DNA of 62,188 nt from Candidatus Brocadia sp. (GCA_011525665.1 WYAU01000055.1:1-62188); one strand, 5' to 3'. Counted from the stretch's first letter, positions 19,427 through 28,956 are shown. Notes: generated from the letters alone by a model not told the origin. Numbers and translations are program-made.

Positions 19427-20155
19427 TCACCGGTAGCACCCTTTCAAATCTTTCATTTTTATCCTGAACAGGTCACGGAACATCTGTAAGGAATGTCTGA
19501 CCGGATTTACCTTGCTCAATGCAGAATTTTCCCATCGAATCGGGACTTCCTTTATCTTAAGATTGAATTTTCGCGACAAATAAAGGGCTTCCACATCAAA
19601 GGAAAAACCATCGATGCTGCATCTGCTGAAGACTGTTTTAACCGCCTTCTTTTTAAACCCTTTGAATCCGCATTGGGTATCAATAATCCCTTTTACCAGC
19701 ACCAGACTGACCATAAAATTAAAGATCTTTCCCATTTTCTCCCTGTACCAGGGTTGATGGACGGTAATATCAGACCCCGGTATGCTTCGTGATCCAATAA
19801 CCACGTCGTAACCATTGTTAAGGTATGGCAAGCATTTTTCGATTTCCTCAATGGGAGTAGAAAGGTCTGCATCGGTAAAAAAGACATATTCACCTTTTGC
19901 AGATAACATGCCCTTTTTCACCGAATAACCTTTCCCACTATTCTTTTCATTTGCCAGTACAATGACACGCCGGTCCGAACACGCAAAATTTTTTACCATT
20001 TGCAGGGTGGCATCCGTAGAACCATCATCCACAACAATTATTTCATAAGGAAAGCTTTGATTGGAGAGATACGCACAAATTTTGCTCAGGGTAGGCAATA
20101 CCCTCTTTTCCTCGTTATAAGCAGGGATTACTATGGATAGGAAACATTCTTTCAT
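19427..20155 (-). CDS. GT2 polyprenyl-phosphate glycosyltransferase (Alg5-like)
   Basis: A 242-residue family 2 glycosyltransferase. The GT-A fold shows VIPAYNEEKR at the N-terminus, the UDP-sugar-binding VVDDGSTD (about 41-48), and the DxD-type FFTDADLSTP near 91-100. VIGSRSIPGS follows near 120, and DTQCGFKGFKK near 159-169 is typical of dolichyl-phosphate beta-glucosyltransferases. It should load a sugar onto a lipid phosphate carrier at the cytoplasmic face. That is the donor type GT-C enzymes use, so it may feed the three PA14-tailed proteins, although it lies on the opposite strand. No C-terminal membrane helices are present. Confidence 0.88.
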   Translation of the reverse strand: MKECFLSIVIPAYNEEKRVLPTLSKICAYLSNQSFPYEIIVVDDGSTDATLQMVKNFACSDRRVIVLANEKNSGKGYSVKKGMLSAKGEYVFFTDADLSTPIEEIEKCLPYLNNGYDVVIGSRSIPGSDITVHQPWYREKMGKIFNFMVSLVLVKGIIDTQCGFKGFKKKAVKTVFSRCSIDGFSFDVEALYLSRKFNLKIKEVPIRWENSALSKVNPVRHSLQMFRDLFRIKMKDLKGCYR

Positions 20156-20300
20156 CTATGAGTTTGTTGTTTTTGAACGCAAACAATGCGGATTATCATG
20201 ATTTTAGAAATGAAACAAAAACTTATTATCGCTCGACTGAGCGCTCACGACAAAATCTGTAGTCTCTGTAAAAATCTGCGTCCTCATGAATCAAAGCAAA

Positions 20301-21503
20301 TTAAAACCTTAAATCATTCACGCTGAGGATTGCCGTGAGCATGGAAATTACAATTACACCGATAACCGCTCCCATGAGTAATATAAGTACGGGTTCAATC
20401 ATTGTCACAAGCCTCTTCATCCGCTGCTCCACATCAGCGTCAAAATTATCCGCTACTTTCAGAAGCATTTTATCCAAATTCCCGGTTTCTTCACCCACTT
20501 TCAGCAAATGGACAGCAATTTCCGGGAGAAAACCCCTTTTTGCAAGCGACACCGTAAGCCCAGCGCCTTCTTTTACATTAACTTTTACGCTTCCCAAAAT
20601 ATCCGCAAGATATTGATTGGATAGCACGTCTTTCACAATATCCATTGATTTCAGCAGCGGCACTCCATTTTCCAGCAAAGTGCCAAGCGTTCGGGCAAAT
20701 CTGGCTATCTGCATTTTCCATAAAAGATTACCCATGAGAGGTAATTTCAACTTTTTTTGATCTACTTTTATGGACGTCTTTTTGTCTTTCATCGCCCTTT
20801 TATAAAAAAAGAGCGCAACCATAGTGAAAATAATGAAGACCCAACCATACCGGATAGAATATTGACTCATGCCCATGAGTACCATCGTTGAAAAAGGGAG
20901 AGAAATCCCCATTCCCTCAAATATCTGAGAAAATTTGGGAATGACATAAATGATAAGCGCCCCCACACATACAAGCCCGGTTCCGCTCAACAAAAGGGGA
21001 TAAATCATTGCGGAAATAATCTCGTTCCTGACTTTCTGCAGCCTTTCCTGAAACGCCCCCAGTCTCTTCAGTACCTGGGGCAACACCCCTCCCTCTTCGC
21101 CTGCGCGTATCATGTTTATGTAGATGCTGGAAAATAATTTGACGTGATTCATGAGCGCTTCAGCAAAGGATTTTCCCGATTTTATGCCATTCAGTAAATC
21201 CTCAATAACGTCTTTAATGGCATTATTATCCTGTCCGGACAACAAAATAGACAGGCTCTTGTCGATTGGAATGCCTCCTTCAAGCAATGTCGCAAGTTCC
21301 TGGGTAAAAGGCAACACGGCCTTCTTATTTGCGCGGCCAAGAAAAAAGCCGAACTTTTTATTCTTATCCGCCTGGTGAATGTGTAAAATGATGTGGCCTG
21401 ATTTGCGGAGATCATTAATCAGATCCGCCTTGCTCAGCGCATCTTTTTCCCCTTCAATAATACCACTTGAGGTCGTTAATAATTTGTATTTAAACGTACT
21501 CAT
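20301..21503 (-). CDS. gspF: Type II secretion inner-membrane platform protein GspF
   Basis: A 400-residue GspF/PilC protein with the duplicated T2SSF domain. The first copy (about 65-190) holds FTQELATLLEGGIPIDKSLS and the second (about 270-390) holds FARTLGTLLENGVPLLKSMD. Three membrane helices lie near 165-190, 215-235 and 370-395. GspF forms the inner-membrane platform that couples the secretion ATPase to pseudopilus assembly. It is the last gene of the minus-strand cluster and starts 6 nt after the GspC-like stop. The ATPase gene gspE, which usually sits beside gspF, is absent from the window. Confidence 0.93.
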   Translation of the reverse strand: MSTFKYKLLTTSSGIIEGEKDALSKADLINDLRKSGHIILHIHQADKNKKFGFFLGRANKKAVLPFTQELATLLEGGIPIDKSLSILLSGQDNNAIKDVIEDLLNGIKSGKSFAEALMNHVKLFSSIYINMIRAGEEGGVLPQVLKRLGAFQERLQKVRNEIISAMIYPLLLSGTGLVCVGALIIYVIPKFSQIFEGMGISLPFSTMVLMGMSQYSIRYGWVFIIFTMVALFFYKRAMKDKKTSIKVDQKKLKLPLMGNLLWKMQIARFARTLGTLLENGVPLLKSMDIVKDVLSNQYLADILGSVKVNVKEGAGLTVSLAKRGFLPEIAVHLLKVGEETGNLDKMLLKVADNFDADVEQRMKRLVTMIEPVLILLMGAVIGVIVISMLTAILSVNDLRF

Positions 21504-21509
21504 GAATAT

Positions 21510-22142
21510 CTATTTTTTAATGTTTGATCTCATTACAATAATTTGTTCCTCGCCATACCAATCCAGTTTAATTTTGTCCTGTTCTATATTTTTTACCTTA
21601 TACTCTGCAATCACTTCGCCTTCTTCGATGAAGATAAAAGGTTTTTTGTTTTTCGTCTGATCCGGATTCTCTATTAATGCTTTCCTCGTGTTTCCCAGAA
21701 TCAGGATTCCTCGCAAGGTGATCTTTTTCGGCGTCCCTCTCGGTTTTTGCTGGTTTTCTGCCGGCTGTACCTGCGCTACTTCTGCTTCGCGTTTGACATC
21801 TTTCTTTGCCTCCGGGGGGTTCCAGGCAGTCCTGTTCGGTGAAAACGGGTTATTTGACAGGATAAGTTCATAGTAATCTATCGGTTTTACACCCGCATCC
21901 AGGGGAGGCAAAGGATTATGCCTCACCGGACTTTCTTCCCGATACTTTTCTAACTTCAAGGTATTTTCCGGCGGGTGATAAACCAGGAGCACACAAACAA
22001 AAGCAAGGCTGATAACCCCTGTAAGCAGAACAAGATTAATGACAGGCAGATAATGTTTCCACAGTCTTGCCTTTTTGACGAAGGTTTCCAAAACAAGCAC
22101 TATTGATTTTGTACTGCCGTAAAAAGACTTCATAGACATCAC
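21510..22142 (-). CDS. GspC-like type II secretion protein
   Basis: A 210-residue protein with one N-terminal membrane helix (about 34-56), a proline-rich linker, and a beta-rich C-terminal domain (about 140-205). That domain reads KKITLRGILILGNTRKALIE, resembling the homology region of GspC and of PilP. It contains the NPFSP motif near residue 97 that GspC-type proteins place before this domain. It probably links the inner-membrane platform to the secretin. Its ATG overlaps the stop of the GspM-like gene by 4 nt. No PDZ domain follows, so it is a short GspC. Confidence 0.75.
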   Translation of the reverse strand: MMSMKSFYGSTKSIVLVLETFVKKARLWKHYLPVINLVLLTGVISLAFVCVLLVYHPPENTLKLEKYREESPVRHNPLPPLDAGVKPIDYYELILSNNPFSPNRTAWNPPEAKKDVKREAEVAQVQPAENQQKPRGTPKKITLRGILILGNTRKALIENPDQTKNKKPFIFIEEGEVIAEYKVKNIEQDKIKLDWYGEEQIIVMRSNIKK

Positions 22143-22741
22143 GACTTCTTCCCTATGGAGGCAATGGCCATCAAGGTGGAAGATACCGATGCACCTTTTA
22201 CAACGTTTAAACCGATGGTTCTTATTCTTAAATTATCCACAAAAAGCAGTTTCTCATTATTATACTCTATGTCGTATAAAAACTGCTGCAATTTCTGAGA
22301 ATTATCCAAATCGGTTATTTCAAAATTGATCGACAGCACAATGAGATACGGGTTTTTATTAATAACCTCTTTTTTTAAAGCCGTGCTCCTAGATACGACA
22401 AGCCCATTCCTGGTGGCCAGATTATTTATTATTTCCTGTAATTTGGCGGAGGCGAGCTCTTCCGTTTCTTCTAACAAAAATTTCTCCTGGAACTTCGTAT
22501 AATATTGTTCGAGTTCGTTTAACCTGCTTTCATAGTGCTTTCTATCGCCGGCAAACGAATAGTATTTTTTCAGAAGCCGCTCCTGAGTTTCCAGCCTCTC
22601 TTTTGTTTCATTAATTGATTGAAAAAAGGGAGTAACGACCATCCTGTCAATACTGAAATAAAAGAGAATAAGGAAGGCAACAATCAGGAACACCCTTTCT
22701 CTAACCTTGAATTTTCTAAATAGTTCCAGGAGCTTTTCCAT
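22139..22741 (-). CDS. GspM/PilO-like type II secretion protein
   Basis: A 200-residue bitopic protein. A short cytoplasmic N-terminus is followed by one membrane helix (about 16-38), a coiled coil (about 40-85), and a ferredoxin-like periplasmic domain (about 110-190). This is the architecture of GspM and PilO. It lies between the GspL-like gene (11 nt upstream) and the GspC-like gene (4-nt overlap), the position expected for GspM, which partners GspL. Sequence similarity in this family is low, so the call depends on fold pattern and context. Confidence 0.75.
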   Translation of the reverse strand: MEKLLELFRKFKVRERVFLIVAFLILFYFSIDRMVVTPFFQSINETKERLETQERLLKKYYSFAGDRKHYESRLNELEQYYTKFQEKFLLEETEELASAKLQEIINNLATRNGLVVSRSTALKKEVINKNPYLIVLSINFEITDLDNSQKLQQFLYDIEYNNEKLLFVDNLRIRTIGLNVVKGASVSSTLMAIASIGKKS

Positions 22742-22752
22742 ATTCTCTTCTT

Positions 22753-24018
22753 CTACTTTTCAATATTCCCCTTTATGCGGAATTTTTCCCTGCCACTCTG
22801 TGTCTTTGTGACCGGAGAAGCCAAGCCTACACCTGAAAAAAGCGGTGAATTTTCCAGGATGGGGATCAAGTTTGTCGAAGACACCGCGTCGCCTTCCAGC
22901 TCAAAAGAATTGTCCACAATGGTAACAGCCTTTGCCCATGCGTCAGTGGGCAGTATCTTAGCCAGTTCCAGGATAACATCGATCCGTGGAATGTAGTTTC
23001 CTTTTATTTCATTAACCGTGCTAACAGCCTTGTCCAGAATTGCGATACGCTCTTGCAGTTTCTCAACGGCAGAAACATCTTTTTTAATCGATTTCATTTG
23101 CATATTTACCGTTTTCAGTACGGCCAGATTATTGATCTTTTGAATGTAAGGAATGAGGAACGCAAAACATATCAGGAGACCTGCCAAAAAACACATGAAC
23201 ACCGTCTGGGAATTTAACCGTTTCCTTGCCGAACGAATAAGACTCAGATTGCAGGGGTAGTCAGACAAGCCGTACAGCGCTGCGCCATATGATTCTGTAC
23301 ATTCATCCAAGAATTGAAAAGGAATCTTGCATTCATTTGGCAAAAATCCGCCACCCACATTTGTCAATAATATTTCATCCGGAAGATTCGTTCTGATCTG
23401 GTTGGTTAATTCACTCTCTGTTTTTACGAGTGAAGACAAAACCAGATGGTTATTCTCAAACAGATTGTAATTATAATTTTTTGCATTTTTACTGATTAAA
23501 ACGACAGAACCTTTTCTCTCTCCCAGGATGGGAAGGAAGGCAAACGAAGAAATAATCACCCGCGAAGGAGTGATCTCAATGGCCTGCAATCTGGATAATA
23601 TATCATCCAGTTCCCTTTTTTTCACCGCAACAATGAGGACCTTTGTATCGTGTCTGTTCTGAGATAATGAATGAATATCAAAGTAAACGTCCTCATTGTT
23701 AAAAGGAATAAAACTATCCATCTGGTACACCAGCGCTTCCTTCAACTCCCTGAGATTTGCATGCGGATAGTCTATTTCTCTGATAATGGTTATCTCCCTT
23801 GGCAAGGAAAGGATAATTTCTCCCGCATCATTTCTTTTCTGGAGCACTGCATGTTTTAACTGCGGGATATCCCTGATCATAAAATCCTTGATCTTGAATG
23901 TTTCATGCGAATATTTAACCAGTTTTTTACAAATGGTCGTCACAATCAGATCATTCCCACAAATGGATATGCCGGTCGCACTCTGGGAAAACATAGTGAT
24001 GAAAGGTATTTTCTTCAT
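22753..24018 (-). CDS. GspL/PilM-PilN-like type II secretion protein
   Basis: A 421-residue protein joining an actin-like PilM/GspL cytoplasmic domain (about 1-240, with KHAVLQKRNDAGEIILSLPR early on) to a membrane helix near 268-290. A PilN-like coiled coil (about 295-345) and a small periplasmic ferredoxin-like domain (about 345-418) follow. In type IV pili these are two proteins, PilM and PilN; one polypeptide is the GspL arrangement. GspL recruits the ATPase GspE to the membrane platform. It begins 20 nt after the GspK stop. Confidence 0.8.
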   Translation of the reverse strand: MKKIPFITMFSQSATGISICGNDLIVTTICKKLVKYSHETFKIKDFMIRDIPQLKHAVLQKRNDAGEIILSLPREITIIREIDYPHANLRELKEALVYQMDSFIPFNNEDVYFDIHSLSQNRHDTKVLIVAVKKRELDDILSRLQAIEITPSRVIISSFAFLPILGERKGSVVLISKNAKNYNYNLFENNHLVLSSLVKTESELTNQIRTNLPDEILLTNVGGGFLPNECKIPFQFLDECTESYGAALYGLSDYPCNLSLIRSARKRLNSQTVFMCFLAGLLICFAFLIPYIQKINNLAVLKTVNMQMKSIKKDVSAVEKLQERIAILDKAVSTVNEIKGNYIPRIDVILELAKILPTDAWAKAVTIVDNSFELEGDAVSSTNLIPILENSPLFSGVGLASPVTKTQSGREKFRIKGNIEK

Positions 24019-24038
24019 AACACGAAAATCTTCGAATA

Positions 24039-25100
24039 CTATTCCGGATATGCCGCAATAATTTTACAATTTCCCACACCCTTGTGAACAAGCAAGTTAT
24101 ATGAATTTTTTACTTTTCCTGAAGAAGCAACGGAATTGATGGTTATATAATTTGAATCGTCGATCGTTAAATATTCCATGATCTTCAGATAATCTTTGCC
24201 AACAATACCAAAATGCCTGAATACTTCCTTTACCGTGCTGAGTTTTTTAATTCTTCCCTTTTTTTTTCTCAATTGTACTATTGCCCCGGCTATTTCCCCG
24301 GTCATTAGAGGTACAGCAAGCAGGACTTCCTTAGATGCAAAATTGATGTTGATCTTTCCCGACCCGTAAATCGTCAGGTGCTCCCGTAACAATTCAAATA
24401 TCTCTGGAGTAATTCCCTTAACAAGGGCCAGTTCCTCAAGAGATTCAAAGGGTCCATTTTTCGGTTCGTACGGTTCCGGCAGCGTTGCATAAAATTCTTT
24501 TTCCGCGCCATTGATGTGATGTAAATCATCTTCGTCAAGCCAATCCAGTATCGAATCCGTTATGGTTTCTGCAACAAGCTCTTCCAGCTTATAGGCGATA
24601 AGGAATTTAATAAAGCTTGCCCTCGTATCGTCCGTTATCTTATTTACATTTATTTTTCCGCTTTCATCGCTTATCAACACTTCACAATTCCTGTCGCCTA
24701 TCCGTGTCGAATACGGGCTATTGCTTGGCGCCCAGGAACCGCTGCTTTTATTTATTTTGCGGCTATCCGTCCCTCTGCTCTTTTTGAATTTCTCAACCTT
24801 GCCACCCGTCCTGGTTTTTTCTTTTTTTCCTGATGATAACAGCTTCTGTGTCGCATAAATACAGGCACCCCGCGCCGCATAGATATTTTTTGTACGCTCC
24901 GTAAAAGCAATTTCTGTTTTAACAGCAATGCTCGTATTGCGCGTAAAACTCACCGCTATAAAGCCAAAAACGACTATTGCCCAGAGGCTGAAAATGAGTA
25001 CATAGCCATGATCGGCGATATAAGCTCCTGCTCTTTTCCCCGTCGTGACACGAACAATTTTATTGATCGGGGAACTTTTTCCTTCGTTTTTTCTTTCCAT
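24039..25100 (-). CDS. gspK: GspK-like minor pseudopilin
   Basis: A 353-residue large minor pseudopilin. The N-terminal hydrophobic helix (GYVLIFSLWAIVVFGFIAVS, about 33-52) follows a short basic leader. The body (about 90-330) contains the GspK-type segments DESGKINVNKI, SILDWLDEDD and KININFASKEVLL (helix-hairpin-helix). GspK caps the pseudopilus tip together with GspI and GspJ. The ATG at 25100 overlaps the end of gspJ by 127 nt, an unusually long overlap. No better in-frame start lies before the hydrophobic segment, so the overlap may be real. Confidence 0.85.
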   Translation of the reverse strand: MERKNEGKSSPINKIVRVTTGKRAGAYIADHGYVLIFSLWAIVVFGFIAVSFTRNTSIAVKTEIAFTERTKNIYAARGACIYATQKLLSSGKKEKTRTGGKVEKFKKSRGTDSRKINKSSGSWAPSNSPYSTRIGDRNCEVLISDESGKINVNKITDDTRASFIKFLIAYKLEELVAETITDSILDWLDEDDLHHINGAEKEFYATLPEPYEPKNGPFESLEELALVKGITPEIFELLREHLTIYGSGKININFASKEVLLAVPLMTGEIAGAIVQLRKKKGRIKKLSTVKEVFRHFGIVGKDYLKIMEYLTIDDSNYITINSVASSGKVKNSYNLLVHKGVGNCKIIAAYPE

Positions 25101-25768
25101 TTCAAATCGGTTCCTTCGATAACATCCGCATCCAGAACCTTTCTCTGCGCGCCCGCTGTTTCATTTGTCCTTTCGCCTCCGCCAGCATCGCCTTCATTTC
25201 CGGCATCCTCATCCGCTGTATCAAGATAAGCAAACGAAATCATATCACAATCCCTGAGAAACACCGTATAGCCTTTATCCACATTCAGCCTGCCTTCCGA
25301 TTCTTCCGATAATTTAACCAACGCCGTTGGACTAACCCGTGCCTCCGAGTAAACGAGGTCCCATAAACCATTATCGTTTAATTTGACTTTATACTGGGCT
25401 ATTACCAGCCCCTGACCGTAATGCCTTGCAAGAGAGAGGGGCGACACAAAAGCAAGGAAATCTTTTTCTCCTATAAAGTAAATGTTTTTCTTTTCCCCTA
25501 AATTTTTGCCGCCTTTGGATTGCACAGCATCTTTATTTGGATTTGGGACCTTCTGGATACGCAGTGACGAGGTCTGTTGCCAGAAGAAGTCATAAGCGGC
25601 CTTTTCCCGGGTTGAATCATTAAACCACACCTCCTCTTTTTCCAGAGAAAATAAGCCTACCCTGATTGCATACGCACCTGCCATTATCAGTATTGTTCCA
25701 ATAAAAATAGCGATGAGCAGTTCAAATAATGTGAAACCCCCTTGTCGCTTCACCGATTGTTCCGTCAT
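24974..25768 (-). CDS. gspJ: GspJ-like minor pseudopilin
   Basis: A 264-residue prepilin. The class III signal sequence is clear: a short basic leader, then the prepilin-peptidase site G|FTLFELLIAIFIGTILIMA at about residues 11-30, with Glu at +5. The globular part carries the WQQTSSLRIQ and FLRDCDMISFAYLD segments usual for GspJ. An acidic, glycine-rich loop near 200-215 is unusual. GspJ is one of the tip pseudopilins. It sits between the GspI-like gene (14 nt upstream) and gspK. Confidence 0.87.
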   Translation of the reverse strand: MTEQSVKRQGGFTLFELLIAIFIGTILIMAGAYAIRVGLFSLEKEEVWFNDSTREKAAYDFFWQQTSSLRIQKVPNPNKDAVQSKGGKNLGEKKNIYFIGEKDFLAFVSPLSLARHYGQGLVIAQYKVKLNDNGLWDLVYSEARVSPTALVKLSEESEGRLNVDKGYTVFLRDCDMISFAYLDTADEDAGNEGDAGGGERTNETAGAQRKVLDADVIEGTDLKWKEKTKEKVPRSIKLFVSRRGKEQELISPIMAMYSFSASGQ

Positions 25769-25782
25769 AAAAAAATCAACTC

Positions 25783-26385
25783 TTAATCCTCTCCCAATTC
25801 TATCTCCTCTTCCCCGCCATACTCCTCTTCGTGTTCCCCCCCGGATTCTTCTGCAAAAAAAATTGTCTCTATACTTATTCCTCCCACGTGCGAACTGAGC
25901 AATGTAGTCCCTTTTGGCGGGACTTCCGCCAGAGAATCTTCCGCAATATCCGCAATATTTAGAGCAATTTTCTCCATTGCCTCCTGATATTTATTCACTG
26001 CCGATACCTCCCAGTGAATGCCATCCTTTGTGACACCGTCAAAAGTTTTTTTCTCATGCACCCTGGTATGTTTTTTACCAAGGATACCAAGGAAAGCCTC
26101 TTCCGTTTTATTCCTCGCAAGAAGCAGTAATTTTGTATGTTCATCAAGCTTTCCTCTTAACCTCGAAGAATTGCCAATCAAACCGAAAAAAATCCCGAGG
26201 GAAATACCCATAATCGCTAATGCGACCATAACTTCAAGGATGGTGAACCCCGCTGGAAAACCCTCAAAAAGAGTCAAAACCTCTTCACCCTTTCTCTTTT
26301 TTTCACCGCGCCGCAAAGGGGACGGCTTTCCTTCCCGCAAGGGATAGCCAATTTCATTCATGAAATTAGTACGTTTCACTTTCAT
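25783..26385 (-). CDS. GspI-like minor pseudopilin with a long leader
   Basis: A 200-residue prepilin-like protein. The processing site is AG|FTILEVMVALAIMGISLG at about residues 46-63, with Glu at +5. The 45-residue leader before it is far longer than usual (6-20) and is repetitive and basic (PLREGKPSPLRRGEKKRKGE). Either translation starts internally or a repeat has been inserted into the leader. The ATG used (26385) lies inside the gspD end; the ATG at 26361 is an alternative. The C-terminus is a Glu-rich tail (EEYGGEEEIELGED). Position between gspD and gspJ suits GspI. Confidence 0.75.
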   Translation of the reverse strand: MKVKRTNFMNEIGYPLREGKPSPLRRGEKKRKGEEVLTLFEGFPAGFTILEVMVALAIMGISLGIFFGLIGNSSRLRGKLDEHTKLLLLARNKTEEAFLGILGKKHTRVHEKKTFDGVTKDGIHWEVSAVNKYQEAMEKIALNIADIAEDSLAEVPPKGTTLLSSHVGGISIETIFFAEESGGEHEEEYGGEEEIELGED

Positions 26386-28402
26386 CTACTCTTCGGGACA
26401 ATAACGGCTCTATTTCTTTTAATTTCTTTTGAAAGGCATTGGTTAACGAATCTGCTTCTTCAGCATCATTCGCAATATAAGGGGTTATTAAAATTATCAA
26501 CTCTGTCCTTGTATTGGTAATGGAGGTGGTTTTAAATAAATTGCCCAAATAAGGAATATCGCCCAAAAGGGGTATTTTAGTAATACTTTTTTCGTCTCTG
26601 TGCTGTATTATGCCGCCAAGACTTATGGAATGCCCGCTCTTTATCACAAGGGAGGTTTCCGCCTGACGGGTGGAAAATGTTGGCGAATCGCTCACCCCTG
26701 TAGTTGTTGTTTGCGCGTCACTTACTTCCTGTTTTACGTCCAATGTAATAAAATCATTTTCTGCAATGTGAGGGATCACGGTAAGGATGATGCCGGTATC
26801 ACGATACTGCACCTGCTGAAATACAACATCAGTACCTGTAGTTGCAGAAGTGCTCGTAAGAATAGGCACTTCACTACCAACTTGTATCGTTGCAGGCTGT
26901 TCGTCCCGTACAAGGATATGGGGGGCCGATAATATATTGGTACGTGTATTTGTCGCAAGGATCTCCAGCAGGATTTGAAAATTATTTTTAGCACTAGTAA
27001 ATGTCAGCGTCGGATTACCAGCCGTTCTTACGAGGTCGCCTAGACCGAATAATTGTAAAGGCCCTCCATCTATCGCAGCATCTAATCTCCACTCTGTCCC
27101 ATAGTTCAACCTATTATCGAGATCGACTTCCAAAATCAGGACTTCAATAAATACCTGCTGGGGGGTGGCGTCTATAGCTTCTATGATCGATTTTATCGCT
27201 TTATAATCAGTAGACACCGCCTTAATAACAATTGCATTTGTTTTTGGGTCGGCTACGATCTTCATTGCCTCAAGTTGCTTCTTTCCTACCACCTTAGGCT
27301 GTGCAGCCATTTTTTCGCTGTAAATCTGTGTCAGAACCGGCACAATCGTTTCGGCTTTTTGATGCTGTATTTTATACACATACACATTGGGCTCTTCCTC
27401 CAATTCTGATGGGGGAACATCGATATTTTTTATCCAAAGGTCGATTTTAGGCAAGAGTTCCGGTATCCTGGTAACCACTAACATTTTGTTTGTGTCAGAA
27501 AATGGCACAAAACTAACTTCGCCCTCAGCACCCGCTTTTGCACCCAACGATTGTGCAAGTGTAGTAAGGTCTTTAGCCACATTCTTCCCGTCGACATGTT
27601 TAAAATCATAAATTTTTACGGCCTTACCGGCAAAAAAGGGGGTATCAAACGTTTTTATTAATGTTAGTAGTTTTTCCATATTTGAGGCGGTTTCAACAAT
27701 TATGATGAATGGAGAGTCACCATGGGTAACTATGTTCCCAACGCTCGTCATAAATGGCCGTAAAGTCGCATTTAAGTTTTTCGGGTTTTCATATTGGAGG
27801 GGACATATCTGAATCATGATATTTTTATCCCACGGGGGGATTTTATCTCCATAAACAACAATATTCGTCTCCGGGCGGGTTTCTGCCTTGGGGAGTACTC
27901 TATATAAATCACCATCTTTCATTATTGCAAAATCATACACGTAAAGCAGGGTATTGAGCATGGAAAGGAGTTCTTCTTTATAAACTTGACCAGTAGCATG
28001 GAGATTAATCGTGCCGGCGATTCTTTTATCTAAAATATAATTCACATTAAGAATCTCACCTAATATAATCTGTAAAACGTCTTTTATTTCTGCATTATCA
28101 AAGTTAAATGCAATATCGATTTTTTCTCCCGTATATTCCGGTTTTCGGAGCGAAGGTTCAGGTTTTTTGCGTTCCTCTTTGTAAACAAATTCATCTAATA
28201 TCTTCTCCTTTTTCTCTTCCACAACCTCTTTTTTCTGTGAAATTTCGTATTCCCAGGACTTCCTTTCTACTTCTTCTGTAGTCGTAGAAAGAGTGATTGG
28301 CTTTTTAAACGGTACATAATCATACTTTTTTTGCATTCCTTTACAACCAACTGTAAACAACACAAGAACTGCTACGCACCGGAATATGCCTTTGCTCATC
28401 AA
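26366..28402 (-). CDS. gspD: Type II secretion outer-membrane secretin GspD
   Basis: A 678-residue secretin. The signal peptide ends in LFTVGC, a plausible though imperfect lipobox (about residues 15-20). A charged linker follows, then the N0 domain (about 95-170, IAFNFDNAEIKDVLQIILGE) and N1-N3 repeats. The secretin barrel domain (about 430-640) contains VPILTSTSAT, FQQVQYRDTGIILTVIPHI and SLGGIIQHRDEKSITKIPLLGDIPYLG. It forms the outer-membrane channel. It is the first gene of the minus-strand gsp cluster and overlaps gspI by 20 nt. Confidence 0.94.
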   Translation of the reverse strand: MMSKGIFRCVAVLVLFTVGCKGMQKKYDYVPFKKPITLSTTTEEVERKSWEYEISQKKEVVEEKKEKILDEFVYKEERKKPEPSLRKPEYTGEKIDIAFNFDNAEIKDVLQIILGEILNVNYILDKRIAGTINLHATGQVYKEELLSMLNTLLYVYDFAIMKDGDLYRVLPKAETRPETNIVVYGDKIPPWDKNIMIQICPLQYENPKNLNATLRPFMTSVGNIVTHGDSPFIIIVETASNMEKLLTLIKTFDTPFFAGKAVKIYDFKHVDGKNVAKDLTTLAQSLGAKAGAEGEVSFVPFSDTNKMLVVTRIPELLPKIDLWIKNIDVPPSELEEEPNVYVYKIQHQKAETIVPVLTQIYSEKMAAQPKVVGKKQLEAMKIVADPKTNAIVIKAVSTDYKAIKSIIEAIDATPQQVFIEVLILEVDLDNRLNYGTEWRLDAAIDGGPLQLFGLGDLVRTAGNPTLTFTSAKNNFQILLEILATNTRTNILSAPHILVRDEQPATIQVGSEVPILTSTSATTGTDVVFQQVQYRDTGIILTVIPHIAENDFITLDVKQEVSDAQTTTTGVSDSPTFSTRQAETSLVIKSGHSISLGGIIQHRDEKSITKIPLLGDIPYLGNLFKTTSITNTRTELIILITPYIANDAEEADSLTNAFQKKLKEIEPLLSRRVDESETY

Positions 28403-28549
28403 TAAATCTCCAGCAATTGGGTGAACTTTTCACTTGTTAACACGTCTCACTTTTATTTATGCCATGCATTATAAGGAAGTGCAACTAAACTCAATTTCAA
28501 GTATACGTATCTGTTTGATCTTTATTACTTCTGGCAGGCAAACACAGAG

Positions 28550-28638
28550 TGGTGCGGAAGGGGGGACTCGAACCCCCATGTCGTTTTATTGACACTAGCC
28601 CCTCAAACTAGCGCGTCTGCCAATTCCGCCACTTCCGC
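28550..28638 (-). tRNA. tRNA-Leu (GAG anticodon)
   Basis: The minus strand folds as a long-variable-arm tRNA. The acceptor GCGGAAG pairs with CTTCCGC, the anticodon stem CTAGT/GCTAG encloses the loop TTGAGGG with GAG at 34-36, and the T arm is GGGGG-TTCGAGT-CCCCC. A variable arm of about 14 nt (class II tRNA) is present. CCA is encoded at the 3' end. The total is 89 nt. Confidence 0.95.
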
Positions 28639-28956
28639 ATTTCAGAGAATTGATCGTATCTGATTAAAACAAAACTACTTGCTAATTTTAACATTACACC
28701 ACAAAAAGTCAAATATTTTTAAAAATACGTTATCATTTTATTATGATCCTAAAGCTTTTCACATATTCCCTTACATTTCTGTACGGTAAAATACATCTTT
28801 TGCAATTCTCAACCTCTCCTGGGCTTTTTGCCGCCGTATCCGCTATTATCCGTAAGCATCCGGTATAATTAAATTTACTATTTTTAAAAATTACTATTTC
28901 ACATTTGGCATACCATATGTGAATATTTTGTGACCCTTTTGCTTCTAAAAAAAATT

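Noticed and set aside
24974-25100. A shorter gspK start to remove the 127-nt overlap with gspJ
   Set aside because: I saw no in-frame ATG or GTG between 25100 and the hydrophobic segment, so the long overlap was kept.
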